Positions 24,019 to 32,204 of a stretch of DNA of 64,000 nucleotides are shown one piece after another (position 1 is the stretch's first letter; each line of letters begins with the position of its first letter). The stretch comes from Marinicauda pacifica. Its GTDB lineage: Bacteria; Pseudomonadota; Alphaproteobacteria; Caulobacterales; Maricaulaceae. A model generated the notes under the pieces. It did no database searches. It was not told the DNA's origin and saw nothing but the letters and a program-made list of their open reading frames with translations. Location of the stretch: the NCBI RefSeq assembly GCF_004793635.1, contig NZ_SRXV01000002.1:372001-436000 (forward strand), written 5' to 3'. Position numbers and translations under genes: made by a program.

Positions 24019-25029
24019 CTAGAGCGTGCGCCCCATGGCGACCGTAGTGTCGATCATCCGGCAGGCGAAGCCCCATTCATTGTCATACCACGTCATGACG
24101 CGCGCCAGCCTGCCATCGACAACATTCGTCTTGTCGATGGCCACGATCGAGGAGCGCGCATCGTGATTATAGTCGATCGAGACCAGCGGGATCTCGTCAA
24201 AGCCGAGCACTCCCTTCATGGCGCCTTCAGCCGCCGCCTTGATCGCGGCGTTGATTTCCTCCGCCGTGGTCTCGCGCGACGGGGTGAAGACCAGGTCGAT
24301 CAGCGAGACGTTCGGGGTCGGGACGCGGACCGAAGCACCGTCCAGCTTGCCCTTCAGCTCGGGCAGGACTTCGCCGACGGCCTTGGCCGCACCGGTCGTG
24401 GTCGGGATTATCGACATCGCCGCGGCACGGGCGCGGTGCAGATCCTTGTGGTTGCGGTCCAGCGTGGGCTGGTCGCCGGTATAGGCGTGGATCGTGGTCA
24501 TGTGGCCGCGCTCGATGCCGATCGCGTCGTTGAGCACCTTCGCGACCGGCGCCAGACCGTTGGTCGTACACGAGGCATTGGACACGATGACATCGTCGGC
24601 CGTCAGGGATTCGTGGTTCACACCGAAGACGATGGTCTTGTCGGCATTCTTGGCCGGGGCCGAGCACAGCACGCGCTTTGCACCGCTGGCGATATGGGCC
24701 ATCGCGGCGTCCTTGGAATTGAACTTGCCGGTGCATTCCAGAACGATGTCGATCCCCAGATCCTTCCAGGGCAGCTGGGAAGGATCGCGGTTGGAGACCT
24801 TCTGAATCCGGCCGAAACCGGCATCGAACCAGTCCGGCCCGGTCTCGATCTCGCCGGGATAGCGGCCATGCACGCTATCGTATTTGAGCAGGTGGGCGTT
24901 GATTTCCGACGTTGCGGAATCGTTGATCGCCACGACTTCGACTTCTTCCCAGCGCTTGTGCTCGAGCACCGCGCGCAGCGCCAGACGACCGATCCGGCCA
25001 AACCCGTTGATCGCAACACGAAGGGCCAT
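24019..25029 (-). CDS. gap: Glyceraldehyde-3-phosphate dehydrogenase, type I
   Basis: 336 residues. NAD site INGFGRIGRLALRA (7-20), catalytic Cys in SNASCTTNGLAPV (Cys154), His in TTIHAYTGDQ, and the tail WYDNEWGFACRM. The second cysteine of the usual SCTTNCLAPV signature is replaced by Gly (residue 158), which is uncommon but not needed for catalysis. The dinucleotide-binding loop INDSA differs from the usual INDLT or INDSG form. AGGAGC lies close to the start. First gene of gap-pgk-fba. Confidence 0.94.
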   Translation of the reverse strand: MALRVAINGFGRIGRLALRAVLEHKRWEEVEVVAINDSATSEINAHLLKYDSVHGRYPGEIETGPDWFDAGFGRIQKVSNRDPSQLPWKDLGIDIVLECTGKFNSKDAAMAHIASGAKRVLCSAPAKNADKTIVFGVNHESLTADDVIVSNASCTTNGLAPVAKVLNDAIGIERGHMTTIHAYTGDQPTLDRNHKDLHRARAAAMSIIPTTTGAAKAVGEVLPELKGKLDGASVRVPTPNVSLIDLVFTPSRETTAEEINAAIKAAAEGAMKGVLGFDEIPLVSIDYNHDARSSIVAIDKTNVVDGRLARVMTWYDNEWGFACRMIDTTVAMGRTL

Positions 25030-25170
25030 GAACCCGCTCCTTTGATGGTGTGAAACGCAACGGGACGATGACCCGCGCGCACGGCATTTCCCAGTTGCGC
25101 GGCGGTTTAGCCGCTTCCGGTTGCGAGGTCCATAGCCCGCGCCACCCTCAGCCCGCCACGCCGTACCAGG

Positions 25171-26325
25171 CTAAGCTTCCAGACGGGTCTTGAGCCTCTG
25201 CATGAACTCCATGCAGGCGTCGATCTGGGAGAGTTCGATGAATTCGTCGCCCTGGTGGGCCTGCTCGATCGACCCGGGTCCGCATACCACGACCGACAGG
25301 CCGGCATCCTGGAACTGGCCCGCTTCGGTCCCGTAGGCGACCGTTCGCGGAGAATTGTCGCCGGTCAGGGCGCGCGCGAGCTCTTCAGCCGGTCCGTTTT
25401 CTTCGGGACGTAGCGGCGGCACGTTCGATCTCGGGCTGACCACGATACGCGAATCCGGTGCGGCCTTCTTCATGCGGGCCTCGACCTCGGCAGCCTTCTG
25501 GCGCAGGCGTTCGCCGAGCGCCGGCCCGTCATCCCAGGGCGCAGGCCGCATCAGCCAGGCGAACCAGGCGTGCCGGGCCAGGATGTTCACCGCCGTGCCG
25601 CCCCCCATCTGGCCGATGGTCAGCGTGCCGTAAGGCGGGTTGAACGGGCTGTCGGCAGGCGCAGCCTGCTTCATCGTTTCAGCTTCCTGGGTCAGGAAAT
25701 GCATCAGCTCGACCGCATGGGTGACCGCGCACGCGCCGTCATTGACCAGGCTGGAATGAGCTTCCTTGCCATGGACTTCGACCCGCATGGAGAACAGGCC
25801 CTTATGGCCCGTCACCACCCGCATGTCGGTGGGCTCGCCCACGATCACGAGAGCCGGGCGCGGTTGTCCGGCGACCATCTTCTCGATCATCGCCGGAGCG
25901 CCGAGGCAGCCGACTTCCTCGTCGTAGGAAAAGGCGAAATGAACCGGTCGCTTCAGATCGGCCTTGGCCAGTTCCGGCGCGGCCGCGAGCGCGCAGGCGA
26001 TGAAGCCCTTCATGTCGCACGTCCCGCGCCCGTAGAGCCGCCCGTCGCGCTCGTCGACCGCGAACGGATCGCTGGTCCAGTCCTGTCCATCGACGGGCAC
26101 GACGTCAGTGTGGCCGGACAGAACCACACCGCCGTCCACATCCGGCCCGAGGATGGCGTGGAGGTTCGCCTTGCTGCCGTCGGCGCTGGCGGTGCGTTCG
26201 ATGCGCGCGCCGAGCCCGCTCAGATACGCTTCTACCCAGTCGATCAGCACAAGGTTGGAATTACGGGACGTCGTGTCGAAACCGACAAGCGTCTCGAGTA
26301 TGGCGCGCGCGTCGCTCGGGCTCAT
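25171..26325 (-). CDS. argE: Acetylornithine deacetylase
   Basis: 384-residue M20 metallopeptidase-fold enzyme. Metal ligands and motifs: LSGHTDVVPVDGQDW (His-x-Asp), YGRGTCDMKGF (Asp), SYDEEVGCLG (catalytic Glu pair), and a C-terminal HQGDEFIELSQ. These fit ArgE, which releases ornithine from N-acetylornithine; a related M20 amidase cannot be excluded. Its start ATG overlaps the stop of the FKBP lipoprotein gene by 4 bases, so the two are coupled although the functions are unrelated. Confidence 0.82.
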   Translation of the reverse strand: MSPSDARAILETLVGFDTTSRNSNLVLIDWVEAYLSGLGARIERTASADGSKANLHAILGPDVDGGVVLSGHTDVVPVDGQDWTSDPFAVDERDGRLYGRGTCDMKGFIACALAAAPELAKADLKRPVHFAFSYDEEVGCLGAPAMIEKMVAGQPRPALVIVGEPTDMRVVTGHKGLFSMRVEVHGKEAHSSLVNDGACAVTHAVELMHFLTQEAETMKQAAPADSPFNPPYGTLTIGQMGGGTAVNILARHAWFAWLMRPAPWDDGPALGERLRQKAAEVEARMKKAAPDSRIVVSPRSNVPPLRPEENGPAEELARALTGDNSPRTVAYGTEAGQFQDAGLSVVVCGPGSIEQAHQGDEFIELSQIDACMEFMQRLKTRLEA

Positions 26326-27023
26326 TCGTTACCGTCGCCCGCCCCGGGATCTCCCTCTGCCTCGTCGGCGGCATCTTCGGGCGTCTCGGGCTGGGCCTCT
26401 TCCACCGGCAGGTCCAGTAGTTCGAGGCGGAACATCAGGGCCTGGTTCGGGCCGATCGGCCCACCGGGCGTGCCCCGCTCGCCATAGGCGAGCTCGGCGG
26501 GGATGAAGAGTGTCCAGGCTTCGCCCACGCGCATCAGCGGCAGAGCCTCGACCCAGCCCTGGATCAGGCGGTCGGACGGGAAGGTCGCCGGTTCGTTGCG
26601 CGCATAGGAGCTGTCGAAGACCTGGCCGTCCATCAACTGGCCTTCATAGTGGACCGTCACCCGGTCTCCGCTGGCCGGGCTCGGAGCGGAATCATCGTCG
26701 ACCGGCCGGTCGATGCGCAGGGACAAGCCCGACTGAAGTGTCACGACACAGGTCTGCGCGCGCGCCGCCTCCATGAAGGCCTGCGACATGGTGCTGTTGA
26801 AGACGAGCGGATCGCCCAGCGCCGTCAGCCCCTCGACCGAGAATTCGAACTCGCCCGGCTCGCCACCCTCGCAGGCGCGGGCCTCGGCCAGCACCTCGCG
26901 GGTTTCGACGTCGCTGGCGGGCGCTCCGGCGCGCGTTGCCGCGTCGCTCTGGCCCTCATCGGACGCGCCGCCGCCGCACGCGGCCAGGACGAGGAATGAC
27001 GAAGCAAGAAGAAAACGGGTCAC
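26322..27023 (-). CDS. FKBP-type peptidyl-prolyl isomerase lipoprotein
   Basis: 233 residues starting at a GTG with AAGGA 7 bases upstream. The signal peptide ends in the lipobox LAAC (Cys16). The FKBP domain runs from about 110 to 210: DRVTVHYEGQLMDGQVFDSS, LIQGWVEALPLMRVGEAW, and PAELAYGERGTPG with GPNQALMFRLELLD. A low-complexity acidic tail follows. It should assist protein folding in the periplasm or outer membrane. Upstream of argE with a 4-base overlap. Confidence 0.9.
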   Translation of the reverse strand: MTRFLLASSFLVLAACGGGASDEGQSDAATRAGAPASDVETREVLAEARACEGGEPGEFEFSVEGLTALGDPLVFNSTMSQAFMEAARAQTCVVTLQSGLSLRIDRPVDDDSAPSPASGDRVTVHYEGQLMDGQVFDSSYARNEPATFPSDRLIQGWVEALPLMRVGEAWTLFIPAELAYGERGTPGGPIGPNQALMFRLELLDLPVEEAQPETPEDAADEAEGDPGAGDGNE

Positions 27024-27133
27024 GGGCCAATCCTTATGACAAACAATGGGTAGTGGCCGGGCTCTGACCCGGCCGGGTGTTGCGGCGCACTCTAGCAGGC
27101 CGTTTCAGCCAGTCGAGCCCGCCTGCCGGCGCG

Positions 27134-30118
27134 CTACCGGCCTGCACCTTCGGGGCGGTCGCCTGCGCTCTCGCCGGAGCGGGGCAGGATGGTTACGCGG
27201 AAGGCGCGGTCCGGCTGCAGATACCGGGCTGCCGCCTCGGCGATCTCGTCGGCGCCGATCGTGCGGTAGTCTTCCATCATGGAGCGAATCTCGTCGAGAC
27301 GGTCGGGCTCGCGCTGGGCCCGAGACAGCACACGCAGCCACCAGGGATTGGTTTCCCGCGCCTCTTCGATGCTTTCCAGGATGGGCTGGCGCGCCCGCAG
27401 CATCTCGTCTTCGCTGATATCGCCCGCGGCCAGTTCGGCAGCCAGCTCATCGGCGATCTCGTACATGCGGTCGATCTCGCGCGATTCCACGTCGAGACCG
27501 ACCCACAGATAGCCGTAGTCTTCGAACACATCCGATTGTGTGCTCGACACGATGGCCGAATACGTCGCCCCTTCCTGCTCGCGGAAGCGATCCGTCGCCT
27601 TCAGGTCGTAGACTGCGCGCATCAAGGTCAGCACCCGGGCGCGTCGAATGTCCATCCCGTCATCGGTCGGCCAGTACACGTTGGCCATGGCCTGATAGTC
27701 CTGTCCGTTGAAGCGGACAATCTCGGGCGTTTCAGTGGCTGCCGGGAACTCGACATCGCGATTCTCGTCATAGGCGGGCCAATCGCTCTCGCGTTCGGGG
27801 AGTGCCCCGAAGGTCCGTGCGATCACGGAAACGACTTCTTCGGTCGTGATGTCGCCGACCACGGTGATCTCGACCGGGGCGCTTTCAAGCGCCGGCGAGA
27901 GGAATTCGCGACCCGCCTCCATCGAAAAGCCGGCAATCTCGCTTTCCGTCGGGAAGCCCCAGCGCGGATCGCCGCTGCGCAGCATGCGCGCGACGCGGTT
28001 GGTGGCCACCTGAACAGCCTGGGCATTCATGCCACGCCGGATCTCCTCGGCGATGGCGCGGAACTGGTTCAGCCCGTCGGCACGCCAGCCGGGCGCGGTC
28101 ATGAAGGCGGTCATCACCTGCATCTGCAGTTCAAAATCGGTTGGCGTGGTTGTCTCGGAAAACACGAAGCTGTCCTCGGAAACATTCAGCCCGTAGCCGA
28201 CCGAGCGCCCCGCCAGGATGCGCTGGAGCTCGTCGCGGCTGTGGGCTTCCAGCCCGGCACCGCCGAACACCGCCCCAAGAATGGTTCCCGCTGCCGGGAC
28301 AGGCTGCGGTGTCAGATCCCCGGCGCCGAACTCGACTCGAACGCGGATCGCATTGTCTTCGAAATCGGTCGTCTTCACGTTCACGCGGACGCCGTTGTCA
28401 AAGATCAGCTGGTCGACGCCGAGGTCCTCGATCCGGTCGCGCGACACTACCTCGCCCGGCTCGCCGAACTCGGTATAGGCGAACGCCATGTCGCCTGTCT
28501 CGGCCGGCGGTTCGACTTCGGTACCGGCACTCGCCTGCCACGCCTGACGCACGGTCTCTTCAGGGGCATCGACCTCCTGGTTGGCAGCGACGTAGACTTG
28601 CGGCGGCGATTGGGTCCAGACGTCACGGAATGCCGCCTCGACCGCCTCGACCGTGATATCGCCGCGATAAGCCTCGAACCATTGCAGATCATAGGCCGGG
28701 GTCGTGAAGACGTCGCCCGACTGCCAGGCCTGCCAGAAGGAATCGGCCAGGCTGGCGCTGTCGCGCGTGCCGGCCTGCTCGGCGGAATCCCGCAAGGCCG
28801 TGTGCAGATTGGCCATCTGCTCGTTGAGCTCGGCCTGCGTGAAGCCGTGCTCCAGCGCCCGGCGCAGTTCCTGTTCGACGACGCCCAGGCCCTCCGCCCA
28901 GTTCTCGGGTGAGGAGACCGCGAGAAGATTGGCCCGCCGCGCCAGGTCGAAATCGCTCGTATAGGACAGATTGGCCTGGACCAGCGGGGAGTTGCCCGAA
29001 TTGATGAGGCTCTGGAGCCGGCGCTGGACAATCGCGTTGCCCAGCCGGACGCGCAGCGCCCGCTGCCTGTTGGCGATGGTGTCGAGATCGCCCGCCCCCG
29101 GCTCGATCACGTCCACACTGATCAAGGTGAACACTTCCGGATCGTAGAAATAGCCGAATGAGGCGTCGGTGACGGGGGGCACGATCCCGATGTCGGGATC
29201 TCCGCGCGCGTCGTCGGGCTGCTCCCAGCTGGCAAAACTCGCGACATGGTCGACGTCCAGACCTGGTACCGAATAGTCGAACCCATCGCGAATCTTCGCC
29301 TCGATCGCATCCGGGTCAACATCCCCCGCGACGACCAGGAGGGCGCGCTCCGGCGTGTAGTAGTTGTCGTAATAGTCGGCGAACGCCTCGGCTTGCGCGG
29401 TCTCGATCACATCGGTCGTGCCGATCGCGTCGCGCTCGGCGATCAGCGTCTCGGGATAGAGAAATTCATAGTAGGCATTGAAAAAGCGCCGCACCGGCGT
29501 GTTGCGAAAGCGCTCCTCGCTCAACACGATGCCGCGCTCGCGATCGATCGCTTCGGGATCGAACGTCATCTCCGATGCCGTCTCGCGCAACAGGAACAGC
29601 CCGGTCTCGACGATCTGGTCGTCCGTGCTGGGGAGCGCGAGCTGATAGCCGACCACGTCCCGCCCGGTGAAGGCATTGGTATCCGGCCCGAAGGCCAGCC
29701 CGTACCGCTCGAGCAGCGGCACCATTTCGCCTTCAGGCACATTCGTCGTGCCGTTGAAGGCCATATGCTCGATGAAGTGAGCCAGACCGCGCTGGTGATC
29801 GGCTTCGGCCAGCGACCCGGCATCGAAGATCAGGCGCAGCGCCGCTGCGTCGGTCGGCGTATCGTTGACCAGAATGGCGTAACGCATGCCGTTGTCGAGC
29901 ACGCCGTACCGGACGTCGTCGTCGGCCGGCAGGTCGCTTGCCTCATGCGGCCAGTCCGCGGCCTCGAAGGCCGCCCGCAGCGCCTCGTTCTGCTCGTCCG
30001 CGGGCGACCGGGTCTCGTTCCGCGCATCCGGCGTGTCCGATTGGTCGGGACCGCAAGCCTGCAAGAGGAGCCCGAAAGCGAGAACGAGGAAGAGCGAGAA
30101 CCTGGACGCCGACGTCAT
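27134..30118 (-). CDS. M16-family zinc metalloprotease, lipoprotein
   Basis: 994 residues, two M16 halves in one chain. The signal peptide ends in lipobox LQAC (Cys22). The N-half has the inverted zinc motif HFIEH (H114, E117, H118) in GLAHFIEHMAFNGT, with the third ligand probably Glu201 in IVLSEERF. The C-half has no HxxEH and is likely the non-catalytic partner. Similar periplasmic M16 lipoproteins degrade peptides. No neighbour hints at a substrate; the FKBP and argE genes lie downstream, separated by 110 bases. Confidence 0.88.
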   Translation of the reverse strand: MTSASRFSLFLVLAFGLLLQACGPDQSDTPDARNETRSPADEQNEALRAAFEAADWPHEASDLPADDDVRYGVLDNGMRYAILVNDTPTDAAALRLIFDAGSLAEADHQRGLAHFIEHMAFNGTTNVPEGEMVPLLERYGLAFGPDTNAFTGRDVVGYQLALPSTDDQIVETGLFLLRETASEMTFDPEAIDRERGIVLSEERFRNTPVRRFFNAYYEFLYPETLIAERDAIGTTDVIETAQAEAFADYYDNYYTPERALLVVAGDVDPDAIEAKIRDGFDYSVPGLDVDHVASFASWEQPDDARGDPDIGIVPPVTDASFGYFYDPEVFTLISVDVIEPGAGDLDTIANRQRALRVRLGNAIVQRRLQSLINSGNSPLVQANLSYTSDFDLARRANLLAVSSPENWAEGLGVVEQELRRALEHGFTQAELNEQMANLHTALRDSAEQAGTRDSASLADSFWQAWQSGDVFTTPAYDLQWFEAYRGDITVEAVEAAFRDVWTQSPPQVYVAANQEVDAPEETVRQAWQASAGTEVEPPAETGDMAFAYTEFGEPGEVVSRDRIEDLGVDQLIFDNGVRVNVKTTDFEDNAIRVRVEFGAGDLTPQPVPAAGTILGAVFGGAGLEAHSRDELQRILAGRSVGYGLNVSEDSFVFSETTTPTDFELQMQVMTAFMTAPGWRADGLNQFRAIAEEIRRGMNAQAVQVATNRVARMLRSGDPRWGFPTESEIAGFSMEAGREFLSPALESAPVEITVVGDITTEEVVSVIARTFGALPERESDWPAYDENRDVEFPAATETPEIVRFNGQDYQAMANVYWPTDDGMDIRRARVLTLMRAVYDLKATDRFREQEGATYSAIVSSTQSDVFEDYGYLWVGLDVESREIDRMYEIADELAAELAAGDISEDEMLRARQPILESIEEARETNPWWLRVLSRAQREPDRLDEIRSMMEDYRTIGADEIAEAAARYLQPDRAFRVTILPRSGESAGDRPEGAGR

Positions 30119-30201
30119 GATGGGAGACGGGCCTTTCCTGATAGAACCGTGTTGCGGTGCGAAGGTAAGCCAGACACGCCTGCCTGCAAGTGAATTCCCG
30201 G

Positions 30202-32058
30202 TCAGACAGCACGTGCACCGTGCGGCTCGTCGGTTGCCGGATCGTGTTCGGCAACCCAGTGACCGGGTGCGACCTCGATCAGTTCTGGCCGGTACTGTTC
30301 CGCGGTCTCGTCGTCGATCAGCTTCGACTTCATGAAGATCAGCGGGGCGCGGCTATCCATCGGGCTGGGCAGGTCGCCGGTCAGCCTGATGCGTTCGCGG
30401 CTCTTTTCGATCTCCGGATCCGGGATGGGCACCGCCGAGATCAGGGCCCGGGTGTAGGGATGGCGCGCATCTTCGTAGATCGCCTTGCGGTCCGCCAGTT
30501 CAACCACCCGTCCCAGGTAGAGCACCATCACGCGATGCGAAATCTCGCGAACGACAGACAGGTCGTGAGAGATGAAGATCAGCGAGAGGCCGAACTCTTT
30601 CTGCAGGTCGATCAAGAGGTGGATGATCTGAGCCTGGATCGACACATCAAGGGCCGACACCGCTTCATCGCAAATGACCAGCTTCGGCCTCAGGATCATG
30701 GCGCGGGCGATTCCGACACGCTGGTTCTGCCCGCCGGACAATTCGTGCGGATAGCGATTGATCATGTTCGGATCGAGCCCCACGCGCTCCATCATCGCCT
30801 TGATCTCGCGCTCGCGTTCCGCCCGGCCCATAAGCTTGCGGAACGTCAGGAGCGGTTCGCCGATCGAGGCGCCGATCGTCATGCGCGGATCGAGCGAGGC
30901 GAGCGGGTCCTGGAAGACGATCTGAAGGTCTTCGCGAGCCTCGCGCATCTTCTCCTTCGGCAACGAGAGCAAGTCCTTGCCGATCCAGCTGACCTGTCCG
31001 GCACTTGCCGGCACCAGCCGCAGGACAGCCCGGGCCAGTGTCGATTTCCCGCACCCGGACTCGCCGACCACGCCCAGCGTCTCGCCCGGACGCAGATCGA
31101 AGCTCACACCGTCCACAGCTTTGAGCGGACGGGTCTTGGGGAATAGCCCGCCACCCACGGTCACCGGGTACCAGACCTTCACATCCCGCGCCGTCAGGAC
31201 AGGCGTCTTGTCCCGAATTGCCTCATAGGGCTCCGGCTTGGGTTGACCGGGCTTGTCGGGCTGGTCGATACGCGGCATCGCGTCCAGCAGCATGCGTGTG
31301 TATTCATGTGCCGGCGCGTTGAAGATCGCATCGACGCTCCCGGTTTCTACATATGCCCCTTGTTCCATGACCTGCACCCGGTCTGCCATGCGGGCCACCA
31401 CGCCCATGTCGTGCGTGATGAGCGCAATTGCCGCGCCGGTCTCGGCCTTAAGTTCGTCCATGATATCGAGCACCTGGGACTGGACCGTCACGTCCAGCGC
31501 GGTGGTCGGCTCGTCGGCGATCAGCAGGTCGGGTTCGCACAACATTGCCATCGCGATCATGATGCGCTGACGCATGCCGCCCGAGAGCTCGTGGGGATAC
31601 TGGTTCATCCGGCGGCGGGCTTCGGGGATGCGAACCCGTTCAAGCCAGTCGATGCAGCGCTGCTCGGCAGCGGCGCCCTTGAGATTCATGTGAACGTCCA
31701 GAACCTCCTTGAGCTGCTGGCCCACCTTCATGTGGGGCGTCAGCGATGTCAGCGGGTCCTGGAAGATCATGGTCATGGACTTGCCGCGCACTTGATTCAG
31801 CTTGCGCGGGGGCAGGTTGAGAATTTCTTCGCCCCGGTAGCGGACCGAGCCCTGGGCCCGTCCGTTCGAAGCCAGCAACCCCATCGCAGCGAGAAAGGTC
31901 TGACTTTTGCCCGATCCGGACTCTCCGACCACGGCAAGGCATTCGCCGGGCTGAATTTCGAGATCAATGCCGCGGACGGCGTGAACGTCACCGTCGGGCG
32001 TGCCGAAACGGATATTGAGGTCGCGGACCTGCAGGATGGGGGACTTGGCATCACTCAA
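30202..32058 (-). CDS. ABC transporter ATPase, two fused ATP-binding domains
   Basis: About 618 residues with two complete oligopeptide/dipeptide-type ABC domains: Walker A GESGSGKS and GESGCGKS, signatures LSGGMRQR and LSGGQNQR, Walker B LLIADEPTT and LVICDEAVS, and C-terminal peptide-transporter tails with HPYTRALISAVP. It resembles fused YejF/GsiA-type proteins. No permease or binding-protein gene is near, so its membrane partner must be elsewhere. Start TTG 32058 is chosen because AAGGAG lies about 9 bases upstream; the longer frame has no ribosome site. A Glu normally following the Asp in the second Walker B is present (CDEAVS). Confidence 0.88.
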   Translation of the reverse strand: MSDAKSPILQVRDLNIRFGTPDGDVHAVRGIDLEIQPGECLAVVGESGSGKSQTFLAAMGLLASNGRAQGSVRYRGEEILNLPPRKLNQVRGKSMTMIFQDPLTSLTPHMKVGQQLKEVLDVHMNLKGAAAEQRCIDWLERVRIPEARRRMNQYPHELSGGMRQRIMIAMAMLCEPDLLIADEPTTALDVTVQSQVLDIMDELKAETGAAIALITHDMGVVARMADRVQVMEQGAYVETGSVDAIFNAPAHEYTRMLLDAMPRIDQPDKPGQPKPEPYEAIRDKTPVLTARDVKVWYPVTVGGGLFPKTRPLKAVDGVSFDLRPGETLGVVGESGCGKSTLARAVLRLVPASAGQVSWIGKDLLSLPKEKMREAREDLQIVFQDPLASLDPRMTIGASIGEPLLTFRKLMGRAEREREIKAMMERVGLDPNMINRYPHELSGGQNQRVGIARAMILRPKLVICDEAVSALDVSIQAQIIHLLIDLQKEFGLSLIFISHDLSVVREISHRVMVLYLGRVVELADRKAIYEDARHPYTRALISAVPIPDPEIEKSRERIRLTGDLPSPMDSRAPLIFMKSKLIDDETAEQYRPELIEVAPGHWVAEHDPATDEPHGARAV

Positions 32059-32170
32059 GTTCAGCGTCTCCTTGATCGGGCGCCCGGCGCGCGACCGCGC
32101 AGCATAATTACTGGCCCGATGAAGACCAGACCATCGGGCAGTCCACCCGCTGGTAACCATTCGCGCCTAG

Positions 32171-32196
32171 CCTTCCTGCTTGGAGAAGCAGAAGGG
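32171..32196 (+). promoter_or_regulatory. Hairpin covering the ribosome site of the PAS kinase gene
   Basis: CCTTC(C)TGCTT at 32171-32181 can pair with AAGCAGAAGG at 32186-32195, leaving a 4-base loop and one bulged C. GAAGGG (32191-32196), the best ribosome binding site before ATG 32205, is inside the right arm. Translation of the kinase may be kept low by this. Confidence 0.35.
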
Positions 32197-32204
32197 CAAC
32201 CGGC

